This document shows positions 1 to 8,773 of a DNA stretch of 64,000 nt, one piece after another. The stretch comes from Aquibacillus rhizosphaerae (lineage in GTDB: Bacteria > Bacillota > Bacilli > Bacillales > Amphibacillaceae), in NCBI RefSeq assembly GCF_030282825.1, contig NZ_JASTZU010000012.1, positions 62,001 through 126,000 of the forward strand, written 5' to 3'. Position numbers and translations under genes: made by a program. Position 1 is the first letter of the stretch. Each line of letters begins with the position of its first letter. The notes under the pieces were generated by a model. It was not told the DNA's origin, did not search any database, and saw only the letters and a program-made list of their open reading frames with translations.

Positions 1-1
1 T

Positions 2-397
2 AATTCATTACCCATAGCTTATGAGCTGTCTGAAATGCCTCACTTTACTATCATTCTAGCAGGTGGTATCCTGCGTAATGAGGAATTGTGTGTCATAGGT
101 GAAATGACAGAGGATTTCATTTCACAGTTTCACATTGATACATTGTTCTTAAGTGCAAGTGGAGTTTCCTTGCAATCAGGTATTACAGACTACGGTGTTC
201 ATGAATGGCATGTGAAGAAAAAAATGCTTAAGTCATGTAAGAAGTGCTTTGTGTTAGCAGACAGTAGTAAGTTCGATGCTGTTTCATTATTAAAGGTATG
301 TTCCATTAATGAAGTGACTGGGATTATAACCGATTCGCAACTCCCGGATAGTACGAAGCAAAAATTCATATCAGAAGGTATAACATTAATTAACTAA
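2..397 (+). CDS. DeoR-family transcriptional regulator, C-terminal part (cut by window edge)
   Basis: The reading frame is open from the first bases of the window, so the N-terminal helix-turn-helix lies outside. The visible ~131 residues match the DeoR C-terminal sensor fold: an ILAGGILR strand-turn, a VIGEMTEDF segment, a DTLFLSASG core and a VLADSSKFD strand near the end. In this family the domain binds a phosphorylated sugar and releases the N-terminal DNA-binding domain. It precedes a sugar ABC operon on the same strand and is closed by its own terminator, so it is the likely local regulator of that operon (inference). The effector is unknown. Confidence 0.85.
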   Translation, partial: NSLPIAYELSEMPHFTIILAGGILRNEELCVIGEMTEDFISQFHIDTLFLSASGVSLQSGITDYGVHEWHVKKKMLKSCKKCFVLADSSKFDAVSLLKVCSINEVTGIITDSQLPDSTKQKFISEGITLIN

Positions 398-423
398 GGA
401 GCATTTAACAATGCTTCTTTTTT
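398..423 (+). terminator. Intrinsic terminator after the DeoR-type gene
   Basis: An 8-bp stem (398-405 with 410-417, TAAC loop) is followed directly by six T. It starts one base after the stop codon. Confidence 0.85.
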
Positions 424-808
424 GTGTTTATTTGGATTATTAAGTGGTATTGTGGGTTTATTTTGTGTGAAAAGCTCTTTATTTTGAGTAAATCATACGA
501 ATTAGCTATTAAATAGATGATATATACCTCAAACTTCTTTATAAGATAGATTAAGAGGAAATGCGGATGAATAAGCGGTTTGGAAAGAATTTAGTTATCC
601 GTTATTATTTATATAGGAGATAACCCACAACATTTAACCACAAAGTAAGTAGGAAAAAATTGGGTTTTCCAACATAATAACATCAAGATTCACACTTAAA
701 TTCAACAAAAGTCCATTTTTTTACACATTCTTAAAACTCTCTTTATACTATCTTTACAACTATGATTGATAATGAATATATCGGAGAGGGATAAAGGAGG
801 CCGAAAGA
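424..808 (+). promoter_or_regulatory. Upstream region of the sugar ABC operon with a possible promoter
   Basis: AT-rich intergenic stretch. A sigma-A-like pair, TTACAC (721-726) and TATACT (744-749) with a 17-bp spacer, lies 60 bp before the first permease; the -35 is weak. A very short frame (567-623, 18 codons, cationic, ending YRR) has a GAGG-type ribosome site, but I would not call it a gene. I see no convincing cre box or DeoR operator. Confidence 0.4.
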
Positions 809-1744
809 TTGGAAACAGTCGCAGAAACGTCAAAAGTAGAAACACAAGCAAAGACGAAAAGAAAGAGTAAGTTAAGCGCATTAAAAGCTTTTACACCTTG
901 GTTTTTCGCATTACCAGCTTTAGTGCCACTCGCAACATTTTGGATATATCCAATGATAAATTCGTTTTATATTAGCATGACAGATTGGGATTACATCAGT
1001 CCAGGTTATACTTTCGTATTTTTTGAAAACTATCTTAATTTGATCAAAAATCCAGTATTTTATGAAGTGCTTTGGAATACGGTGTATTTCACACTCGGCA
1101 CTGTAATCCCAACAATTATTGGAGGGTTACTTCTCGCACTACTGGTTGTGAAAAACCAACGTGGTATCGGAATTTTCAGGACTGTTCTTTTCTCACCATG
1201 GGTGACACCAACCGTTGCGGTAGCTATTGTCTGGTCATGGATATATGAACCAGAGACAGGGATAGCGAATTGGGTTTTGTCTCTGTTCGGGTTACCAGGA
1301 TTAGAATGGACGAGTAGTTCTCAGTGGGCGATGCCGGCAATAATTATTGTAACGGTTTGGAAAGGGCTCGGATGGGCAATGATTTTTTATCTAAATGCAC
1401 TAAAAAGAGTACCTACTGTTTTATATGAAGCGGCTTCGATTGATGGTGCTTCAAGTTTTCAAAAGTTTTTAAAAGTAACGGTGCCACTTGTATCACCAAC
1501 CACACTTTTTTTAACGATCATCACGATGGTTGAGTCGTTGCAAGCGTATGACCAGATTCAAGTAATGACCCAAGGTGGACCAGCAGGAAGTACAAGAACA
1601 TTACTATACATGTACTATCAATCTGCATTTGAGGAATTTAACATGGGCAAAGCGACAGCACTAGCTACGATATTGATTATTATCACGGCTATCTTATCAC
1701 TCGTTCAATTTAAGTCGTCTAAGAAATGGGTTCATTATCAATAA
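809..1744 (+). CDS. Sugar ABC transporter permease (MalF/UgpA type)
   Basis: A 311-residue inner-membrane permease of the binding-protein-dependent sugar uptake family. After a basic N-terminus the first membrane helix begins near residue 29, and about six helices follow. The cytoplasmic EAA loop that docks on the ATPase is seen near residue 207 (EAASIDGA...P). The start is TTG at 809 with AAAGGAGG eight bases upstream. It is the first gene of an operon with a MalG-type permease 21 bp downstream and the binding lipoprotein after that. Family membership is certain. The substrate is not determined by sequence; the UgpA/MsmF-like build and the downstream phosphoesterase genes suggest a phosphorylated or glyco-conjugate compound. 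Confidence 0.92.
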   Translation: METVAETSKVETQAKTKRKSKLSALKAFTPWFFALPALVPLATFWIYPMINSFYISMTDWDYISPGYTFVFFENYLNLIKNPVFYEVLWNTVYFTLGTVIPTIIGGLLLALLVVKNQRGIGIFRTVLFSPWVTPTVAVAIVWSWIYEPETGIANWVLSLFGLPGLEWTSSSQWAMPAIIIVTVWKGLGWAMIFYLNALKRVPTVLYEAASIDGASSFQKFLKVTVPLVSPTTLFLTIITMVESLQAYDQIQVMTQGGPAGSTRTLLYMYYQSAFEEFNMGKATALATILIIITAILSLVQFKSSKKWVHYQ

Positions 1745-1765
1745 CATAAAGAAAGGAGAAAATAA

Positions 1766-2611
1766 ATGAATACGAGAACAGTTTGGTCTAATACCGTCTT
1801 GTCTGGAAAATATCTTTTACTAACCTTTCTCAGCTTTCTCATGTTTTTTCCATTTTTATGGATGGTGAGTAGTGCATTAAAAACAAAGGAAGAAATTTGG
1901 CAGTTCCCACCAACGTGGTGGCCAGAAAATCCGCAGTGGTCTAACTTTCTCGAAGCATGGGAGATGGCGCCATTTGGTTTATACATATTTAACAGTGTAT
2001 TTACAGCCACGGTCATTGTTGTTTTGCAATTAGTCACTGCGGCAATGATTTCGTATGCATTTACACAATTCAAGTTTAAGGGTAGAGACGCACTATTTAC
2101 GATTATTCTAGGATCTTACATGCTACCTGTTGCTGCCACTTACGTACCAAGTTACGTTCTATTAGCAGATTTTGGATTGCTAGATACATATAGTGGGATT
2201 ATTGTATCGAATGCGGTTAGTGTGTTTGGGATATTTCTTCTTAGACAAGCATTTATGCAAGTTCCAAAAGAAATGGTTGAAGCAGCTAGAGTGGATGGTG
2301 CAACTCATTGGAGAATATTATGGAAGATTTTCCTTCCACTAACACTTCCTTCATTTGTAACATTTGGTCTAATTAGTTTTGTTCAAATGTATAACAACTA
2401 TCTATGGCCTTCACTAATTATAAAAAGTGAAGAAAAGATGTTGATTACGCAAGGGATTCAAAAGTTTTTTATGCAAGAAGGTGGATATGGATTACAGTGG
2501 CCACTAATTATGGCAGCAAGTAGTTTTGTTGTTTTTCCACTATTAATATTATTTATTTTCGCGCAAAAGTTTTTTGTATCAGGTATTAATGATCAAGGGG
2601 TTAAAGGTTAA
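1766..2611 (+). CDS. Sugar ABC transporter permease (MalG/UgpE type)
   Basis: Second permease of the importer, 281 residues, six predicted helices, with the EAA loop near residue 172 (EAARVDGA). It pairs with the upstream MalF-type subunit to form the channel. The ATG has AAAGGAG upstream. No nucleotide-binding subunit is encoded in the operon. In Firmicutes, importers of this class often share one multi-task ATPase (MsmX/MsmK type) encoded elsewhere, and that is probably the case here. Confidence 0.92.
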   Translation: MNTRTVWSNTVLSGKYLLLTFLSFLMFFPFLWMVSSALKTKEEIWQFPPTWWPENPQWSNFLEAWEMAPFGLYIFNSVFTATVIVVLQLVTAAMISYAFTQFKFKGRDALFTIILGSYMLPVAATYVPSYVLLADFGLLDTYSGIIVSNAVSVFGIFLLRQAFMQVPKEMVEAARVDGATHWRILWKIFLPLTLPSFVTFGLISFVQMYNNYLWPSLIIKSEEKMLITQGIQKFFMQEGGYGLQWPLIMAASSFVVFPLLILFIFAQKFFVSGINDQGVKG

Positions 2612-2641
2612 ACAGCTTTATAAAAATGGGAGGCAATAAAA

Positions 2642-3961
2642 ATGAGTAATCTATTAAAAACGAAGTTATCTGTAATTTTCTCTATGCTTATTCTAGTTGG
2701 TGTACTAGTCGGATGTTCTGATTCAGATGGTGAAGCAAATGCTAGCCAAGGTGACGATGCCGCAAGTGATGGGCCAGTAGAAATTGAATTTTGGTATGGT
2801 CAAGGTGGTACATTAGCTGAAACGATTGAGCGTTTTATTTCTGAATTTAATGAAAAACAAGATGATGTTATTGTTACTGGTGTGACGCAAGGTAACTATG
2901 ATGAAACGTATCAAAAGCTACAAGCTGCTATCGCTGCAAAAGAGGTTCCGGCAGTAGTACTTCTTGAAAATGACATGACTCGTAATTTAATTGAAAAAGA
3001 AGCCTTAGCATCCATGGATAGTTTTATAGATTCAACAGAGGATTTTAATGCCGACGATTTCGTACCTTCATTTTATCAACAAGGAACGGTTGATGGAAGT
3101 CAATACGCGCTGCCATTATACGGTACTACACAAATTATGTATTACCGTAACGATGTATTCGAAGAGATGGGTTTAACAGAAGATGTTTTTAAAACATGGG
3201 AATCACTAGAAGCAGCAGCAGCAAAAATTAAGGATGAAAAAGACATTGCTGGTTGGATGCCGATGTGGGGAACAGATAACTTGATTGATGCATCATTAAG
3301 CCGTGGTGGAGAAATCCTAAGTGAAGATGGTACGGAAGTCTTGATTGCTTCACAAGAATGGATTGATACGTGGGAATTTTTCCGTACAGCAATTCATGAA
3401 GATGAATCGATGGCAATTAATCACGGTGGACAAGGTTGGGAATATTGGTATAAGACAATTGATGATGTTATGCAAGGTAATGCCTTTGGATATACAGGTT
3501 CTAGTGGTGACCAAGGTGATTTAGATTTTGACATCTTATCAGCAGCGCCACAACCAGGTTGGGAAAGTCATGCAGCAGCTCCATTTGCTGGAGCATTGTT
3601 AGGAACCATTCCAGCAACAGCATCAGAGGCGCAACAACAAGCTGGATTCGAATTCCTTTCTTTCTTTACTAGTGCCGAGAAAACAGCAGATTGGTCTATG
3701 AGCACAGGTTATATTCCGGTTCGTAATTCAGCAACTGAGGTTCCTGCATTTGCAGCATATGCAGAAGAGAACCCACAAAGCCTTGTGCCATTGGAACAGG
3801 CGCAAACAGCAACGCCTCCATTTGTTGATCCAACTGGTGGTAAAATCTTAGATGCGTTATCGATTGCTGCTGATAAAGTTGAAATCGAAGGTGTTTCTGC
3901 TGAAGAAGCTTTAACTGAAGCACAAGAAGTAGCACAGAATGCGTTAGATTCAGTCGAGTAA
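2642..3961 (+). CDS. Extracellular solute-binding lipoprotein of the sugar ABC importer
   Basis: 439 residues with a lipoprotein signal: short basic N-terminus, hydrophobic core and a lipobox ending LVGC with Cys25 as the lipidated residue. An acidic linker follows, then a cluster-D sugar-binding fold (EIEFWYGQGG at the domain start, as in UgpB/MalE-type proteins). It captures the substrate outside the membrane and delivers it to the two permeases encoded just upstream. The ATG is preceded by GGGAGG. The C-terminus is rich in Ala/Glu. The ligand cannot be read from the sequence; aromatic residues (WYGQ, GWEYWYK) are typical of carbohydrate sites. Confidence 0.92.
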   Translation: MSNLLKTKLSVIFSMLILVGVLVGCSDSDGEANASQGDDAASDGPVEIEFWYGQGGTLAETIERFISEFNEKQDDVIVTGVTQGNYDETYQKLQAAIAAKEVPAVVLLENDMTRNLIEKEALASMDSFIDSTEDFNADDFVPSFYQQGTVDGSQYALPLYGTTQIMYYRNDVFEEMGLTEDVFKTWESLEAAAAKIKDEKDIAGWMPMWGTDNLIDASLSRGGEILSEDGTEVLIASQEWIDTWEFFRTAIHEDESMAINHGGQGWEYWYKTIDDVMQGNAFGYTGSSGDQGDLDFDILSAAPQPGWESHAAAPFAGALLGTIPATASEAQQQAGFEFLSFFTSAEKTADWSMSTGYIPVRNSATEVPAFAAYAEENPQSLVPLEQAQTATPPFVDPTGGKILDALSIAADKVEIEGVSAEEALTEAQEVAQNALDSVE

Positions 3962-3975
3962 ATTGGAGGGGTTAG

Positions 3976-5421
3976 ATGATTCGTACCGATAAAAATAAAC
4001 TAAGTCGAGTTATGGATGCACAACATGTGATAGAAACATTTAATATAGAGCAAACAACTAATCTATTGGAATTAACTTTTTCCTTTACTGAAAACACATG
4101 GGCTTTCCTATTACTCTGGGATTCAAATGAAAAATTAAGATGGCAATATTTATATACACAAGATGATAAAGATAAACGGATTACTATCGGAGAGAGTTCT
4201 TCTCTCTCTTCTTTTTCATCCGTTGCTGGTACCATTCCAAAAGGATATTGGAAAATAGAAATTTTTTGCATGACCTATAAGAAATCCCCTGTTTTTAATT
4301 TAACAATGGAAGATAATCCTGAACAAAGCAACGTACCTGATGAAATGATTAATGTAGTTAACTGGGCGACTGTTGGTGAGACTTCTGGTTTTGAATTAAC
4401 TTCCTATGATAGTAGTAAAGTGTTAAAGTCTGGCTACCAGTGGTATAAGGGAGATTTTCATACACATACAAGCCAAACAGACGGAAAAATGACACCAAAA
4501 ACAAACATTCAACAAGCTAAGAAGATGGGTTTAGACTTCTTTGTTGCTACGGATCATAATATTGTGCCAACGAAATGGGTTGATGATAATCAAGTACTAG
4601 TCATACCTGGCGTGGAAATCACTTCATCCCAAGGACACTTTAATGCTCTGGGAGTAAACAAATGGTTAGATTGGCGCCCAAGCTGTGAGGATGGTGGAAT
4701 GGAATCGGAAGTTGGTATGAACAGGATTTTAAAGGAAGTTAAAGAAGCCAAAGGGTTACGTTCGATTAATCATCCGAATCTAGCGCCATGGCATTGGACT
4801 TTCCAAGAAACCGATTTAAATGAAGTAGAAACGATTGAAATTTGGAATGACCCAACTTTTGAGGATAATATACAAGCGACCGAGCAAGCATTGGTCATTT
4901 GGGACACGTTGTTAAATGATGGACATCGCATTTTTGGTATCGGCGGTTCAGACTCGCATCTATTACCAGAAGATAGTTATAAAGAGGGCGGACCACCATC
5001 TCTAATCGGTGACCCAGCAACTTATGTGTATGCAAAAGACCTATCAGCCGATTCAATACTGAAAGCAGTATCGGAAGGGAAAGTGTATGTATCTCGTGGA
5101 CCAGCTATCGATATTGTGGTTGTATCAGGTGAAGAAAAAGTCGAACTAGGTAGTCAATTCCAAGCAGATACGGTTGAATTTTTATTGAATATAGAAACTA
5201 CGGAGACGGACCTAGTCATTGAATGGGTTGTTAATGGGGAAATTGAAAAAACAACGCCTGTATCAGATACATTTATTAAAGAAACGTTTGATTTTACAGA
5301 TAAATCATTTGCTTGGATTCGTTTTAATGTAAGAAAAAAGAATGGTGAGTTATTAGCCTTTGCAAATCCTGTATTTAAAGGAGAAAAAGAGACTTCTATC
5401 AACACCTGGGGAAATCTGTAA
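3976..5421 (+). CDS. PHP-domain metal-dependent phosphoesterase (CehA/McbA-like)
   Basis: 481 residues in three parts: an N-terminal beta-rich region (1-150), a PHP domain (about 155-400) and a C-terminal beta domain. PHP metal ligands are visible as DFHTHTSQTDG near residue 160, ATDHN near 190, PGVEITS, a SINHPN motif near 262 and GGSDSH near 325. Proteins with this layout are hydrolases acting on phosphodiesters or phosphate esters; no signal peptide is seen, so it acts in the cytoplasm. It lies 14 bp after the binding protein and 21 bp before a HAD phosphatase, in one operon. I infer successive cleavage of an imported phosphodiester such as a glycerophosphodiester, but this is not proven. 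Confidence 0.85.
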   Translation: MIRTDKNKLSRVMDAQHVIETFNIEQTTNLLELTFSFTENTWAFLLLWDSNEKLRWQYLYTQDDKDKRITIGESSSLSSFSSVAGTIPKGYWKIEIFCMTYKKSPVFNLTMEDNPEQSNVPDEMINVVNWATVGETSGFELTSYDSSKVLKSGYQWYKGDFHTHTSQTDGKMTPKTNIQQAKKMGLDFFVATDHNIVPTKWVDDNQVLVIPGVEITSSQGHFNALGVNKWLDWRPSCEDGGMESEVGMNRILKEVKEAKGLRSINHPNLAPWHWTFQETDLNEVETIEIWNDPTFEDNIQATEQALVIWDTLLNDGHRIFGIGGSDSHLLPEDSYKEGGPPSLIGDPATYVYAKDLSADSILKAVSEGKVYVSRGPAIDIVVVSGEEKVELGSQFQADTVEFLLNIETTETDLVIEWVVNGEIEKTTPVSDTFIKETFDFTDKSFAWIRFNVRKKNGELLAFANPVFKGEKETSINTWGNL

Positions 5422-5442
5422 CAGAAGGCAGGTTGTCAATCA

Positions 5443-6213
5443 TTGAGAAATATAAAAGCTATATTATTTGATAAAGACGGAACATTAATGAATTTTCACT
5501 CCGTTTGGACAAAATCCATTAAAGAGTTATTGCAAGAATTAAGTAAGATGATGCCTGATAATGACAACGCGTATAAGGAATTATCTGCATCGATTGGACT
5601 ACACGGTGATGAACTTGATGGTAACGGTATTTTGGCAGGCGGAACCGTCAAGGATATTGCAGAAGCATTTGCATTGATTTTAAATAAACATTCACAAGAT
5701 GTGGAATTAAATGATTTAAATCAATGGATATCGAGTAAAATGCTTCTCTTAACTAAGAAGTATATAACAGAGATTCGTCCTGTCTCAGATGACTTGGAAG
5801 GATTGCTGGCACAGCTTAACAAAAAAGGAATTGCGATAGGCATTGCAACTGCGGATGACTATTTAACAACAGAGGTTTGCCTCGAACATTTAAAGATAAA
5901 GAAGTACTTTGACTTTGTTTTTACATCAGACAAGTTTCCATATAAGAAACCAGATCCAAGTGTTTTAATAGCTTTTTGTAATCACTACAACTTAAAAGCA
6001 GAAGAAGTTGCAGTCATCGGAGACACACAAGTAGACTTAAACTTAGCTAAAAACGCAGGAGCAGGGTTAGCAGTAGGTGTTCTGTCTGGGGCAAGTAATC
6101 GCAGTCAATTAGAACCTTTAGCCGATATTATTTTAGGTTCGGTAGCGGATATCTTAAATAAAGATGACGAATTCATTTGGGATTCAGAGCCATATAATAA
6201 AGAAATATCATAG
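5443..6213 (+). CDS. HAD-superfamily hydrolase (phosphoglycolate-phosphatase-like)
   Basis: 256 residues. HAD motif I is FDKDGTLM at residues 8-15 (nucleophile Asp and the +2 acid Asp), with a helical cap domain at about 20-110, motif II around IATADD, a Lys in the KKPDPS segment (motif III) and GDTQVDL (motif IV). It probably removes phosphate from a small sugar phosphate or glycerol phosphate. The start is TTG at 5443 with a weak AGGCAGG ribosome site. It is the last gene of the sugar operon and is closed by a strong terminator, so its substrate is probably produced by the importer and PHP protein. Confidence 0.88.
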   Translation: MRNIKAILFDKDGTLMNFHSVWTKSIKELLQELSKMMPDNDNAYKELSASIGLHGDELDGNGILAGGTVKDIAEAFALILNKHSQDVELNDLNQWISSKMLLLTKKYITEIRPVSDDLEGLLAQLNKKGIAIGIATADDYLTTEVCLEHLKIKKYFDFVFTSDKFPYKKPDPSVLIAFCNHYNLKAEEVAVIGDTQVDLNLAKNAGAGLAVGVLSGASNRSQLEPLADIILGSVADILNKDDEFIWDSEPYNKEIS

Positions 6214-6219
6214 TATACT

Positions 6220-6258
6220 AAAAGGGCAGTCGATTTAATCGATTGCCCTTTTGCTTTT
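6220..6258 (+). terminator. Strong intrinsic terminator of the sugar ABC operon
   Basis: A 15-bp stem (6220-6234 with 6238-6252, one G-U pair) with a 3-base loop, followed by GCTTTTTG. Confidence 0.9.
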
Positions 6259-6295
6259 TGATAGCTTTGTGCTGGCTGCGGCTGGGACTGATGGG

Positions 6296-6601
6296 AGGAT
6301 ATACCCGTTCGGAGCGTGTATATGTACTTTTAGGGAGTATAAATGCCCGTTGGGGCGTGCGGTATGCCCGTTCAACATTAGAATATGAACTTTCGGCCTG
6401 CGTATATGCTCGTTGGATCACACGATATGCCCACTCAACACCGATGTTGCATCAAAATAGCGATATGCTCTTTCAGGTCTATTATATGAACTTCCATTTA
6501 CTATAAATGCCCTTTCTACCTCTTCATATGTCCGCTGGATTCAGTATATCTACTTTTGTCCCCGGTATATGCCCTACAGCACTTACAATGTCCCCGAGTT
6601 A
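6296..6601. repeat. Array A of degenerate ~21-bp tandem repeats
   Basis: About 14 units of 19-22 bp, each beginning with a core like ATATGCCCGTTCGG or its variant ATATGAACTTTCGG. Examples start near 6297, 6319, 6340, 6361, 6383, 6403 and 6425; one unit near 6425 is long (~38 bp). Because 21 bp is seven codons, both strands show seven-residue-periodic open frames (e.g. minus strand 6421-6218 with ERAY/ERVY heptads). No frame has a credible ribosome site, so I read the array as non-coding. The remainder up to the AraC gene (6602-6900) is AT-rich with nothing recognisable. Confidence 0.85.
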
Positions 6602-6912
6602 GTAATTTGAGCAAACGATATGTACACCCTTAACAATGTTTTACCTAAGAACATCGAAAATGTAGGCTCGAACCTAAAAACTAATCAAAGGTGTAAGATT
6701 TGTTGTTCAAATAAGACTCAAATCAATAAGAGCAGTATTCCGCAATAGGTTGAGGGAGCAAAGGGGGGACAAATTGTAAATAAGATATCTAAGTCTTTTT
6801 GATATAATAAATATTTTAGAGAAATAAATAAAGCCGCCAATATTAGCACAAAAAGTCAAGTCTCTTTAACTTTATATAGTTATAATTGAATTGAAGGTTA
6901 GGAGGTATCTGG

Positions 6913-7806
6913 TTGGTCTATAAAGAGCACGAAAAAACTATTCAAGAAACATTAAATTTTATTGAACAACATCTAACGGATAAATTGCAACTTCCTTTAT
7001 TAGCTGGATACGCTGGTTATTCAAGGTTTCATTTTCACCGTGTTTTTCGGAAAATTATTGGGAAATCAGTTGTTGATTATATAAGAGAACGTCGGATTTC
7101 CCAAGCATCGAGAGATTTAATTGCTACGGATTATAGAGTTATAGACATCGCTTTGCATTATCAGTTTGGATCAGAAGAATCTTTTATAAGAGCTTTTAAA
7201 AAGGTATATGGCATGGCACCCGGCCGTTATAGGAAATTACTCAGAAAAATATTTGATAAAGGAGAATCTATTATGGTTAAAGATAGCAATATACCAAGCG
7301 GTTGGATTATGACAGGGGAATCACCATATGATTATGAAACAGGCTTAGACAGTCGAATAGTGCATAGCGGTAATTACTCTGCATATTTGAATTCAAAGGA
7401 TGAAAAAGCACGGGGCTTTGCTACATTGATGCAACAAATTAAGTCAGATCGGTATCAAGGAGAGCGATTACGATTTTCTGGATTTGTAAAAAGTATAGAT
7501 GTTGAAGGAACGGCAGGTTTGTGGATGCGTATCGATCATTCTTCCGGAGAAGTACTTGCATTTGACAATATGATGAATCGACCAATCAAAGGCACGAATG
7601 AATGGAATTATTATAGCGTTGTGATGGATGTTCCAGTGAAAAGTGAAGTAATTGCATTTGGAATATTATTAAATGGCACTGGTCATATTTGGATGGATGA
7701 ACTTAGCTTTGAAATAGTGGATGAAAGCATTCCAGTTACCGTTCAGAAAACCTCAGAAGACCTATCCGATAAGCCTGTCAATTTAAATTTCGAAAGTATT
7801 GATTAA
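6913..7806 (+). CDS. AraC-family transcriptional regulator with C-terminal extra domain
   Basis: 297 residues. The N-terminal ~105 residues are an AraC/XylS DNA-binding domain with two helix-turn-helices (FHFHRVFRKIIGKS and the second at SEESFIRAFKKVYGMAPGRYRK). A linker follows, then a C-terminal beta-rich domain (about 130-280) with short aromatic/glycine motifs. This domain does not look like the usual cupin or GyrI ligand-binding domains and resembles the small sensor domain found in some Bacillus AraC proteins. The start is TTG at 6913 with GGAGGT six bases upstream. It is followed 42 bp later by a 37-residue membrane peptide, possibly co-transcribed. Target genes are unknown. Confidence 0.85.
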   Translation: MVYKEHEKTIQETLNFIEQHLTDKLQLPLLAGYAGYSRFHFHRVFRKIIGKSVVDYIRERRISQASRDLIATDYRVIDIALHYQFGSEESFIRAFKKVYGMAPGRYRKLLRKIFDKGESIMVKDSNIPSGWIMTGESPYDYETGLDSRIVHSGNYSAYLNSKDEKARGFATLMQQIKSDRYQGERLRFSGFVKSIDVEGTAGLWMRIDHSSGEVLAFDNMMNRPIKGTNEWNYYSVVMDVPVKSEVIAFGILLNGTGHIWMDELSFEIVDESIPVTVQKTSEDLSDKPVNLNFESID

Positions 7807-7848
7807 GATGATCAGAAGATATTTGGTTTAAGAAGGAGAGTACTAGCC

Positions 7849-7962
7849 ATGAAGAGAGTGTTATCAATTTCATTATTTGTTGTTAATTCACTTACCTTTC
7901 TTATCGGTCTCGGATTTTTATTTGGTGACGATAAGGATGATAAAGCTTTAAAACAAAAGTAG
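7849..7962 (+). CDS. Small single-span membrane peptide (37 aa)
   Basis: A short frame: Met-Lys-Arg, one hydrophobic helix of about 22 residues (about 4-25), then a charged tail GDDKDDKALKQK. The ATG at 7849 has AGAAGGAG nine bases upstream, a strong site, and the gene sits between the AraC gene and a hairpin terminator. This N-in, single-helix, charged-tail form is typical of small membrane-associated peptides. No family is recognised. Co-transcription with the AraC gene is likely from the 42-bp gap. Confidence 0.6.
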   Translation: MKRVLSISLFVVNSLTFLIGLGFLFGDDKDDKALKQK

Positions 7963-7982
7963 TGATATTCATAGTGAATGGG

Positions 7983-8015
7983 CGCGTATCAAGAATATGT
8001 GATACGTGTATTTTC
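7983..8015 (+). terminator. Probable terminator after the AraC gene and membrane peptide
   Basis: A 9-bp stem (7983-7991 with 8000-8008) followed by TATTTTCTATTT. The T-tract is imperfect. The following 8016-8388 stretch holds no gene I can support. Confidence 0.55.
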
Positions 8016-8388
8016 TATTTAAAGTGCCAGATAATGAAGCAACTTCAATATTACCTAGTAGCCTAAAACTAGGCACGAGGGTCCCCACTATAAAATAAAT
8101 TGCTTTATGGCTAATGGACAGCCATCGATGATGTAATTCTCACCTACAGTGATGAAGACAAATAGTGGAGTGACCGATCTTCAACTCATTCTTTTTTACT
8201 AGCTTATGTCATGTATTAGATACCAAGTATTGGAAGCTTACTAGTATGATAAGTGAGTGCTAATCACTGTTTTAATTCATATGGCTATTTCATCACTTTC
8301 AGCAAATAAAATCGCTCTACTTATGATAAAATTAAGCATATAATTTCTAAAAATTCAATTAAACTTAAATCTTATGGGGGAGATGAAC

Positions 8389-8730
8389 ATGTTTTCAAAT
8401 AAAATTGGCGGAGTTTTTATTCCAGTTAGTAATGTTGAAGTTGCACGTGATTGGTATTGCGATATTTTAGATTTGCCAACAGACGGAGAAATTTACTTTG
8501 GGCATATCTATGTTCTCCCGTTAGATGGACCAAATATTGTACTTGATAGTAAAATATATGCTCCCGAAAATATATACAACGTCCCAGCTTTTCAATTGCA
8601 AACCGAAGATATCAATAAATCATATGAGTATTTAATAGGAAAGAATGTTCATATAACAACTGAAATCGAGAATGGACATTGGTTCAACTTTAAAGATCTA
8701 GATGGAAATCTAATAATGGTTTGCAAATAA
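8389..8730 (+). CDS. VOC-superfamily (glyoxalase/bleomycin-resistance-like) protein
   Basis: 113 residues, one VOC module of two beta-alpha-beta-beta-beta units: GGVFIPVSNVEVARDWYCDIL at the start and KDLDGNLIMV at the end, the characteristic closing strand. Members bind a metal and act as isomerases, dioxygenases or antibiotic-binding proteins; single modules dimerise. Two in-frame ATGs lie upstream (8374, 8383). I chose 8389 because GGGGGAG (8376-8382) then sits at the right distance. Substrate unknown. Confidence 0.8.
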   Translation: MFSNKIGGVFIPVSNVEVARDWYCDILDLPTDGEIYFGHIYVLPLDGPNIVLDSKIYAPENIYNVPAFQLQTEDINKSYEYLIGKNVHITTEIENGHWFNFKDLDGNLIMVCK

Positions 8731-8773
8731 ATTGAGAATTAAAAGATATTTAATTGGTAAAAGGGGAGTTGAT

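Noticed and set aside
424-808. A cre (CcpA) site before the sugar operon
   Set aside because: No stretch fits the cre consensus with an acceptable number of mismatches by eye.
6218-6506. Open frames with ERAY/ERVY heptads over array A
   Set aside because: They come from the 21-bp repeat period; no ribosome sites, and irregular units break the frame.
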